Source: Blastococcus sp. (GTDB taxonomy: Bacteria; Actinomycetota; Actinomycetes; Mycobacteriales; Geodermatophilaceae). Taken from it: 12,957 bases of DNA. Shown piece after piece: positions 7,378 through 12,957 of this stretch. A program made the position numbers and the translations under genes. The notes below the pieces were generated by a model. That model made no database searches and was not told the origin of the DNA. It saw only the letters and a list, made by a program, of their open reading frames with translations. The stretch covers positions 1 to 12,957 of the forward strand of contig JAOPUS010000122.1 in assembly GCA_025963345.1 (NCBI GenBank), in the 5' to 3' direction. Every line of letters starts with the position of its first letter. Positions within the stretch are counted from its first letter, which is position 1.

Positions 7378-7458
7378 GTCGAGGCGCCGCGCGGTCATCG
7401 CGGACAAGGACCTCGGTCACCGTCGTCCTTGTCCTGTCCCAGCACGCCACTCCGGGTC

Positions 7459-7464
7459 TACTGT
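7459..7464 (+). promoter_or_regulatory. Possible -10 element of a leaderless promoter
   Basis: TACTGT fits TAnnnT and sits eight bases before ATG 7473, which has no ribosome binding site. This suggests a leaderless transcript. A -35 element at the right distance is poor. Confidence 0.35.
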
Positions 7465-7472
7465 GCGGGCGC

Positions 7473-7760
7473 ATGGCCGCGATCGACACCGGGCCCGTCG
7501 CCGACCTCCTGCACGAGGTGGCGGAGACCCACCATCGGGTCTACCGGATCACCGACGGCGAGGACCCCGACTGGGCGTCCTGGTACGCGAGCTGGCTGAT
7601 CGACCTTTCCGAGCTGCCGGAACTACTGGACCGCAAGCCGGTCCGCAGCGAGCTCATCTACATGCTCGTGCTGCTGGACAGGGAGGTTGCCGGCCAGCAG
7701 CCTGCCGAGCCGTGGGAGCAGTACTACGCCCGCCGGCTGACCGAGCACTTCGCCCAGTAG
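7473..7760 (+). CDS. Small conserved-looking hypothetical protein
   Basis: I do not assign a function to this 95-residue protein. It is acidic and Trp/Tyr-rich, likely all-helical and soluble, with no signal peptide or membrane segment. Notable stretches are DPDWASWYASWLIDLSELPE (mid-protein) and PWEQYYARRLTEHF near the C-terminus. The third codon positions are strongly G/C and the amino-acid make-up is protein-like. I recall similar small actinobacterial proteins with a DWxxWYAxWL core, but this is memory and not a search result. It is probably transcribed alone, since a hairpin region separates it from the permease and the next plus-strand feature is a remnant. Confidence 0.7.
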   Translation: MAAIDTGPVADLLHEVAETHHRVYRITDGEDPDWASWYASWLIDLSELPELLDRKPVRSELIYMLVLLDREVAGQQPAEPWEQYYARRLTEHFAQ

Positions 7761-7785
7761 GGACACCTCGCGGACCGGCGGCGGA

Positions 7786-7986
7786 GTGTCGGAGCGCGGC
7801 CAGGGCCTCGTCGCCAGCAGTTCGGTGACCGTCCGCTACACGTTGGAAGCGGGTTCGCAGGGCAGTTCCCCGCGGCCGCCCGGTTCACGCGGTCGCGCCG
7901 GTCTCGGACGGCGAGTCGTGTACCGCCGCGAGGACCTTGACCGCTGGATCACCGCGCAGCGCGAAGCCGAGTCGGTACGGCGGTAG
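7786..7986 (+). pseudogene. Excisionase-like helix-turn-helix remnant
   Basis: The 66-residue frame from GTG 7786 ends with LGRRVVYRREDLDRWI, which is typical of the wing and last helix of small excisionase/AlpA-type HTH proteins of actinomycete integrative elements. Upstream, VTVRYTLEAGSQG resembles the recognition-helix region of such proteins. The normal first helix (an xxxEAAxxLGVS-type motif) is not recognisable, and the middle is rich in Ser, Pro and Gly, as if scrambled by small indels. I read it as a decayed xis-like gene. It could also be a short functional HTH protein with a divergent N-terminus. A broken integrase lies about 3 kb downstream, which fits a common mobile-element origin. 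Confidence 0.5.
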
Positions 7987-8044
7987 GCGCCGGCCAGTAC
8001 CGCAGCGGTCGGCTGGGCTGGGCTCACGGCTCCTCGCCTCCTCT

Positions 8045-8068
8045 GACCGAGTGATCATTCGTTCGGTC
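8045..8068. repeat. Inverted repeat GACCGA-12-TCGGTC
   Basis: Six-base perfect arms lie 12 bases apart, with two further symmetric base pairs inside (8 of 12 pairs overall). It lies between the HTH remnant and the 3' end of the minus-strand glycosyltransferase. It could be a regulator site or a weak bidirectional hairpin; nothing decides between these. Confidence 0.3.
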
Positions 8069-8109
8069 GGGTCTTGCCCGAGCCGTCGTGTGTCTCTGAT
8101 GGGGCCCAC

Positions 8110-10608
8110 TCAGACACCATCCGACCTACTAGATCGGTGCCAGTCCCGTGCGACGCCGCCGAAACGGCGAGCGCCGGTCCGGTGAGCAGGTCGGTGCCGA
8201 CGCCCTCCCACGACGACGGACTGTCGGGGTCCACGCCGGCCACGCCCCGGCGACCGGTGACGCCGCATGGCCGCACGTTCGTGACCATGGCGATGCGCAG
8301 CTTCTTCGGGCTGCACCAGGCCTGGTTCCTGACGCGGTACCGGCTGCGGGTGCAGTGAGGCGGTTGACCGCGGCGTGACCGTCCACGTGTCCTCCCGCAT
8401 CGCCTGCTTGATGTGGGCCGTACGCGCGGCGACGTTCTTCAACCTCGTGAACGCGAACTGGGAGAAGAGCGCGAAGCCCAGGAACCACGCCCACCGCCGG
8501 ACGGACGGGTGCGCCAGGTGCCAGGCCGTCCAGGTCTGGACCACACCGGCGCCCAGGGCGAACATCGTCGTCGCCGCGAACACAGGGCCCAGCCACGACA
8601 CGAGGGGTTCACCCCGCAGCACCCAGTACGCCAGCAGCGGGCCCACCTGCATGCAGATCCAGGGGACGACCTCCCGCCAACCCAGCAGGTGCAGCGCCCC
8701 CAGTCGCTGGCGGGCGGTGAGCTGCGACGTCCGGAGCACGGCCGGGAGATGTCGCAGTGAGACCTGCGACCAGCCCTGGGCCCAGCGCAGCCTCTGCCTC
8801 CACAGCGCACCGACGCGGTCCGGTGCCAGTTCCGTCGACACGAGGCCCGGGTCGGAGACGATCCGGCCACCGGCGCGCAGCACGCGTAGTGAGGAGTCGA
8901 TATCCTCGGTGAGCATGAAGCTCCGCAGCCGGGTGCGGGCCAGCGTCTCGCGGCGCCAGAAGCCGTTGGAACCGCCGAAGATCGCGAAGCCGTGCAGGCG
9001 AGCACGGCCGGGATGACTCACCGCGTAGATCGTCTCGAACTCGGCGGCCAGCAGGCGCGTGAGCAAGCCGTCCGCGCCGTTGCGCACCACACAGTGGCCC
9101 TGCACGACGTCGACCCCGCTGGCGATCCACCGCCAGGCACGCCGGAAGGCCAGCGGTGCGGGGTGGTGGTCGGCGTCGAAGATCCCGATGAACTCGCCGT
9201 CGACGCGGGCCAGCGCCGCGTTCACGTTCTGAGCCTTGGAGACGCTGCCCTCCACCCGCAGCGGGAGGAACCGGGGGTTCGCCTCGGCGATCGCCCGCAG
9301 CGTGCGTTCCACGGCCATCGGCTCGGGAGTGTTGTAGGCCAGCACGATCTGTAGGTTCGGGTAGTCGTGCCGGAGGAACGCCTTGACCGTCTCGATGACG
9401 GTGTCGGCCTCATTGGGCAGGTAGGCGGCGATCACAGCCGACGCCTTCGGCAGCGCGCCCGGCGGTGCCGGCGGTAGCTCCGTCCGGCGCAGCGCGAGGA
9501 GGCTTTCGGCCCAGATTCCGGCGGCGGTGAAGGTGACGGCGGCGGTCACGATGAGGTAGGCGATCCAGGTGACGTCGAACCCGAGTGTGTCCGTCAGCGC
9601 GTACAGGCCCAGCGGGATACCGAAGCACAGCATCTGCTGGCCCACGACCTGCAGCGCCGTACGCCCGCGCCGCAGCATGTTCCGCGACCCTGGACCCGTC
9701 ACCTCACCCAGCGCGGCTCGCCACCGTGTGGGATGCAGGTCGAGCTGCTCGGCGGCGTGCCGCAGGGCAACCCACGCACGTTCCTCGAGCGCCACCGCCT
9801 CCAGCCCGGGTTCGGAGACGGCGTAACCCATGACGGGCGTCAACTGCACGGCGCCACCACTGACCCCGAACTCGTACGAATGGAGTTCACGCATGAGCCG
9901 CTCGAGCCGGATCTGAGCGCCCGCGGCATCGGTCTCGGGCATGAGCAGCGCCAGCTGCCCGCGGGCGGTACCGACCGCGTCCAGCAGGCGACCGTCCGCC
10001 TTCACGATCCGCACCGCCTGCGCCAGCAGCTCGTCGCGGGCACGGGCACCGAGTTCGGCGTGCAGCGCCGGCAGCTCGTGAAAGGACAGGAGGGCGAGCA
10101 CGCCGGGGCGACGGGTGCGCGCAGCGCGCTCGGCCTCGTGGCGGAGCTGTTCGAGAGAGGCCTCGGTCGTCAGCGTTCCGGTGACCGGATCGGTCGCCAC
10201 CCGGCGGCGGGAGGCCGATGGGCGCATGAGCCTGGCCTGCAGGCGCGCCCGGAGGTCGTCCGTCGCCACATCCCGGTCGACCACGTCATCGGCCCCGGCC
10301 ATGAGCGCCGCGAGCCGCAGGTCGCTGCCTTCGGTGAGCACAAGCGCCGGGACGCCATCCCCGTCGACGGCTCGCCGCAGCGCCTCGAGCACGGACAGGG
10401 GCTTGCCCTCGTCGTCCCAAGGCGCGTCGAGCACCAGCAGGTTGGGTGAGACCTCCTCGAGCCGCTCGAGCGCTTCCTCCGGCGTCGTGCAGCAGAGCGC
10501 GGTGCATCCCGCCCACTGGACCGCGTCGCGCAGGCGCTCGAGCATCGCCGCATCGCAACTGACGACGAGCGCAGTGTCGCGACGTTCATTGACGGCGAAA
10601 TCATTCAC
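8110..10608 (-). CDS. Degenerate receiver + degenerate GGDEF + family-2 glycosyltransferase fusion
   Basis: This large membrane enzyme has 832 aa from GTG 10608. The frame continues to ATG 10854, but those 82 residues look non-coding and a possible promoter lies at 10646-10673. Residues about 12-129 resemble a response-regulator receiver: a candidate phospho-Asp61 in LLVLDA and Thr92 remain, but the acidic pocket is SCD and the usual Lys is Arg112. Residues about 140-290 resemble a GGDEF domain (DPVTG at 140-144), but the signature is ARGQL (215-219), so diguanylate cyclase activity is unlikely. Two membrane helices follow, then a GT2 domain with FDAD (D478, D480), TED (D569) and QRLRW (605-609), the full set of processive synthases such as cellulose, hyaluronan or PNAG synthases. 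Three further hydrophobic segments follow. Recognisable sequence stops near residue 747; the last 85 residues are His/Arg/Pro-rich and probably not the ancestral end. The sugar polymer made is unknown. Confidence 0.85.
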   Translation of the reverse strand: MNDFAVNERRDTALVVSCDAAMLERLRDAVQWAGCTALCCTTPEEALERLEEVSPNLLVLDAPWDDEGKPLSVLEALRRAVDGDGVPALVLTEGSDLRLAALMAGADDVVDRDVATDDLRARLQARLMRPSASRRRVATDPVTGTLTTEASLEQLRHEAERAARTRRPGVLALLSFHELPALHAELGARARDELLAQAVRIVKADGRLLDAVGTARGQLALLMPETDAAGAQIRLERLMRELHSYEFGVSGGAVQLTPVMGYAVSEPGLEAVALEERAWVALRHAAEQLDLHPTRWRAALGEVTGPGSRNMLRRGRTALQVVGQQMLCFGIPLGLYALTDTLGFDVTWIAYLIVTAAVTFTAAGIWAESLLALRRTELPPAPPGALPKASAVIAAYLPNEADTVIETVKAFLRHDYPNLQIVLAYNTPEPMAVERTLRAIAEANPRFLPLRVEGSVSKAQNVNAALARVDGEFIGIFDADHHPAPLAFRRAWRWIASGVDVVQGHCVVRNGADGLLTRLLAAEFETIYAVSHPGRARLHGFAIFGGSNGFWRRETLARTRLRSFMLTEDIDSSLRVLRAGGRIVSDPGLVSTELAPDRVGALWRQRLRWAQGWSQVSLRHLPAVLRTSQLTARQRLGALHLLGWREVVPWICMQVGPLLAYWVLRGEPLVSWLGPVFAATTMFALGAGVVQTWTAWHLAHPSVRRWAWFLGFALFSQFAFTRLKNVAARTAHIKQAMREDTWTVTPRSTASLHPQPVPRQEPGLVQPEEAAHRHGHERAAMRRHRSPGRGRRGPRQSVVVGGRRHRPAHRTGARRFGGVARDWHRSSRSDGV
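8139..8357 (-). pseudogene. Possible out-of-frame coding remnant under the glycosyltransferase tail
   Basis: In the 85-codon tail of the glycosyltransferase frame, the third-position G/C preference moves to another phase. The minus-strand frame containing KKLRIAMVTNVRPCG (ATG at 8288) is protein-like down to about 8139, with G-rich first positions. A plus-strand frame ending at TGA 8356-8358 shares the same third positions and cannot be excluded. This could be the original continuation after a frameshift, or the fragment of another gene. I do not recognise the product. Confidence 0.25.
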
Positions 10609-10645
10609 ACCGGGGTCATCGACCGGAGTGCACGAATCCTTAATG

Positions 10646-10673
10646 ATCTTGTTCGAGCATTTTCGCACGTCAA
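10646..10673 (-). promoter_or_regulatory. Possible promoter of the glycosyltransferase gene
   Basis: On the minus strand, TTGACG (10668-10673) is followed after 16 bases by CAAGAT (10646-10651), within a locally AT-richer patch. It would give a leader of about 30 bases before GTG 10608. The -10 element matches the consensus poorly. Confidence 0.35.
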
Positions 10674-10747
10674 CCCCGGGTGTTCCTTGAGCCGCCTTCA
10701 GAGACAGCGAGCAACGGACCTCCTCCGTGTCTCCGCGGCTAGGCACA

Positions 10748-10771
10748 GCCTCCAGTCGACCTACTGGAGGC
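10748..10771. repeat. Perfect 9-bp inverted repeat
   Basis: The arms GCCTCCAGT and ACTGGAGGC are perfect complements with the 6-base loop CGACCT. It is the strongest palindrome I noticed in the window, placed between the divergent glycosyltransferase and integrase. It could be an operator, an integrase arm site or a terminator-like hairpin. Confidence 0.6.
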
Positions 10772-10950
10772 AGCCTGGCCAACCTGCTGAGCGCCCGTGT
10801 GCTGCCCCCTCTCCCGTCGCTGACCGGGCGTCCACAGGGCGGTGGCGGATCCACAGCTTCATGCCGCAGCCCACCGACCAGGCTCGTGGGGCGCTACGTC
10901 GATAGCCGAGGCCGGCACCGGGACGGGCCGAGGACGAGAAGGCGGCGAGC

Positions 10951-11930
10951 ATGGCCAGCATCTCCAGGTTGCCGAACGGCAAGTACCGCCCGCGGTACCG
11001 GGACGAACACGGCAAGGAGCACCCCCGTCACTTCGACCGGAAGGTCGACGCCCAGCGGTGGCTTGACGAAGTCACCGCGGCCATGGTCACCGGCGCCTAC
11101 GTCGATCCGGGCGCCGGCCGACAAGACTTCGCCGAGTACTACGCCGAGTGGTCGGCCCGGCCAGGTGTGGGCCCCGGGCACCGAGACCGCCATGAGCCTG
11201 GCCGCCCGCTCGACCACGTTCGCCGACGTCCCGCTGCGCTCACTCCGCCGTTCCCACGTCGAGCGCTGGGTCAAGAGCATGGTCACCCGCGGCCTGGCAC
11301 CGGCACACGCCGGGCCAACAACGTCCGGGCCGTCCTCCGCGGCGCCGTCGCCGACTGGGTGATCCCGCGCGACCCGAGCGAAGGCGTGGCACTCCCCCGC
11401 CGTCGCCGCGCGGCGGCCGCCATGACGCTGCCGACCCCTGCCCAGGTCGGCGGCATCCTCCAGACTGCCGACGGACCTTTCTGTGCCTTCGTCGGCCTCT
11501 GCGGCTTCGCCGGCCTACGCCTGGGCGAAGCAGGTGTACCTCGCCCCGTCACTGGTCGATCTGCTCGCCCAACACGTCGCCGCCCACTGCCCGGAGGGGA
11601 ACTGGCTCGTCACCGGAGAAGCCGGGAAGCCGGGAAGCCGCCGCACCAGAACACAGTGGGCTACCGCTGGCGCACAACGCTCATGGCGGCCGACCTCACC
11701 GGCGTGAAGCTGCACGACCTCCGGCACTTCTACGCCCCCGGGCTCATCGCCTCCGGCTACGACGTCGTCACCGTGCAGCGCGCGCTCGGGCACGCGAGCG
11801 CCACCACGACTCTGAACACCTACAGCAACTTCTGGCCGACCGCGGAGGACTTCACGAGGCGGGCCGCCGAGCAGCTGTTCGCGGACGGTTGCGGTCTGGG
11901 TGCGGACTCAGCGTGTCCAACAGCCGCTGA
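10951..11930 (+). pseudogene. Tyrosine site-specific integrase, multiply frameshifted and internally deleted
   Basis: This is a decayed phage/ICE-type tyrosine recombinase. ATG 10951 starts MASISRLPNGKYRPRYRDEH, the usual N-terminal arm-binding region. One extra base near 11160 moves the frame (EWSAR, then QVWAPGTETAMSLAARS). One base lost near 11301 moves it back (RGLAP, then RANNVRAVLRGAV). The catalytic Arg is present in FAGLRLGEA (about 11508-11532). There the sequence jumps to QVYLAPSLVDLLAQHV in another frame, apparently losing about 40 residues, including the beta-hairpin Lys. An 8-base tandem duplication at 11621-11636 shifts the frame again before QNTVGYRW. The HxxR box (LHDLRHFY), GHAS and catalytic Tyr (TLNTYSN, codon 11821) survive. 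A last shift near 11890 would reach the likely natural stop, TGA 11928-11930. It cannot make a working integrase. Confidence 0.88.
11621..11640 (+). repeat. 8-bp tandem duplication inside the integrase remnant
   Basis: GCCGGGAA occurs twice in a row, followed by GCCG. Removing one copy joins the flanking frames into a continuous sequence reading GEAGKPPHQNTVGY, which is the expected integrase sequence, so this looks like a slippage duplication that broke the frame. Confidence 0.75.
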
Positions 11931-11949
11931 CCAGTACAAACAGATCAGG

Positions 11950-12957
11950 TCACACGTTGAAGCGGAACTCCACGACGTCGCCGTCCTGCATGACGTACTC
12001 CTTGCCCTCCATGCGCACCCAGCCCTTGGCCTTGGCCTCGGCCATCGCGCCGGCCTCGATCAGCTGGTCGAAGGAGACGATCTCGGCCTTGATGAAGCCA
12101 CGCTGGAAGTCGGTGTGGATGACTCCGGCAGCCTGGGGTGCGGTGGCACCGACCGGGATGGTCCAGGCGCGCGCCTCCTTGGGCCCGGCGGTCAGGTAGG
12201 TCTGCAGGCCGAGCGTCGCGAACCCGACACGGGCCAGCTGGTCGAGGCCCGGCTCGTCCTGGCCGATGCCGGCCAGCAGCTCGGCTGCCTCGTCGGCGGG
12301 CAGCTCGGCCAGCTCCGACTCGATCTTGGCGTCCATCAGGATCGCCTCGGCCGGGGCGACCATCGCGCGCAGCTCGGAGATGAGCTCGTCGTTGCCCAGC
12401 TCCTCCTCGTCGACGTTGAAGACGTACAGGAAGGGCTTGGTGGTCATCAGGCCCAGCTCGCGCAACGGCGCAGGGTCGATACCGGCGGAGAACAGCGTCT
12501 TGCCGGAGTCGAGCACCTTCTGCGCCTCGACCGCGGCGGCGTGCAGCTAGGCGCGCTCCTTTACCTTGCGCATCTCCTTCTCCAGCCGCGGGAACGCCTT
12601 CTCCAGCGTCTGCAGGTCGGCCAGGAGGAGCTCGGTGTTGATCGTCTCGATGTCGTCGGCCGGGCTCACCTTCCCGTCGACGTGTACGACGTCCGGGTCG
12701 GTGAACACGCGGATCACCTGGCAGATCGCGTCGCACTCGCGGATGTTGGCCAGGAACTTGTTGCCGAGCCCCGCACCCTCGGACGCACCGCGGACGATGC
12801 CGGCGATGTCCACGAACGACACCGTGGCCGGGATGATCTTCTGCGAGCCGAAGATCTCCGCGAGCTTCTGCAGTCGCGCGTCGGGCACGCCCACCACACC
12901 GACGTTGGGCTCGATCGTCGCGAACGGGTAGTTCGCCGCGAGCACGTCGTTCTTGGT
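11950..12957 (-). pseudogene. ychF: YchF-family GTPase/ATPase, interrupted by an in-frame amber codon; 5' end outside window
   Basis: YchF (OLA1 family) is a nearly universal ribosome-associated P-loop NTPase. The window shows 336 codons from TKNDVLAANYPFATIEPN to the ending VVEFRFNV; the P-loop lies beyond the right edge. Visible hallmarks are the Walker B/G3 box DIAG within FVDIAGIVRGASEGAGLGN, the nucleotide-base motif NVDE in YVFNVDEEEL, and a C-terminal TGS domain (TYLTAGPKEARAWTIPVGAT onward). Total length would be near the family's usual 360. At 12547-12549 (visible codon 137, about residue 159 of the whole) the frame has TAG between KVKERA and LHAAAVEAQKVL, inside the coiled-coil insertion. 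The frame is unchanged on both sides, so one base change (GAG to TAG, A for C at plus-strand 12549) would explain it. The two open parts are 12550-12957 and 11950-12546. It may be a true nonsense mutation, a sequencing error or a read-through site. Confidence 0.9.

Larger units (their letters stand above)
10609..10950. other. Divergent non-coding region between glycosyltransferase and integrase remnant
   Basis: This stretch of 342 bases has no gene I can support. It contains an AT-richer patch (about 10637-10665) with a possible minus-strand promoter, a strong 9-bp inverted repeat at 10748-10771, and a minus-strand GGAGGAGG near 10720 that is not followed by an in-frame start. Short frames here have no family character. 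Confidence 0.5.

Noticed and set aside
10951..12957. One plus-strand frame open from the integrase ATG to the right edge with no stop codon
   Set aside because: It is real integrase only in pieces. Past about 11890 it reads antisense to ychF and its composition is that of a shadow frame; the missing stop is due to frameshifts and GC-rich antisense sequence.
1..12957. tRNA, rRNA, CRISPR array or complete insertion sequence
   Set aside because: I saw no tRNA TpsiC-arm context, no regularly spaced direct repeats, and no transposase with terminal inverted repeats in the window.

Overview
The window is very GC-rich, with strong G/C preference at third codon positions, frequent GTG starts and stop-start overlaps of 1-4 bases. 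The gene families (a mycobacterial Sdh1-type succinate dehydrogenase, DUF4389 proteins, an actinomycete-type tyrosine integrase) point to a high-GC actinomycete. I cannot name the genus.

Layout. (1) 1-3183, plus strand: a translationally coupled operon for a succinate dehydrogenase / fumarate reductase-like complex: the 3' part of a membrane-anchor gene, the flavoprotein sdhA and the iron-sulfur gene sdhB. (2) 3298-4996: a duplicated-domain DUF4389 membrane protein on the minus strand, convergent with sdhB, and a divergent TetR-family regulator whose probable leaderless promoter overlaps the second of two tandem 13-bp operator-like palindromes. (3) 5173-7760, plus strand: a small MORN-like repeat protein, an APC-family amino-acid permease resembling aspartate-proton symporters, and a small uncharacterised protein. 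(4) 7786-11930: an accessory-looking stretch with an excisionase-like HTH remnant, a large minus-strand protein joining a degenerate receiver, a degenerate GGDEF domain and an intact-looking processive family-2 glycosyltransferase, and a tyrosine integrase broken by several frameshifts and an internal deletion. (5) 11950-12957, minus strand: ychF, an ancient conserved GTPase/ATPase, running off the right edge and carrying an in-frame amber codon.

How the parts relate. The sdh genes form one respiratory unit that couples succinate oxidation to the membrane quinone pool. The TetR regulator probably represses itself and may control the divergent DUF4389 gene. The xis-like and int remnants suggest that the glycosyltransferase region arrived as, or was caught up in, an integrative element that has since decayed; the integrase ends about 20 bases from the 3' end of ychF. 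No tRNA, rRNA, CRISPR array or intact transposon was seen.
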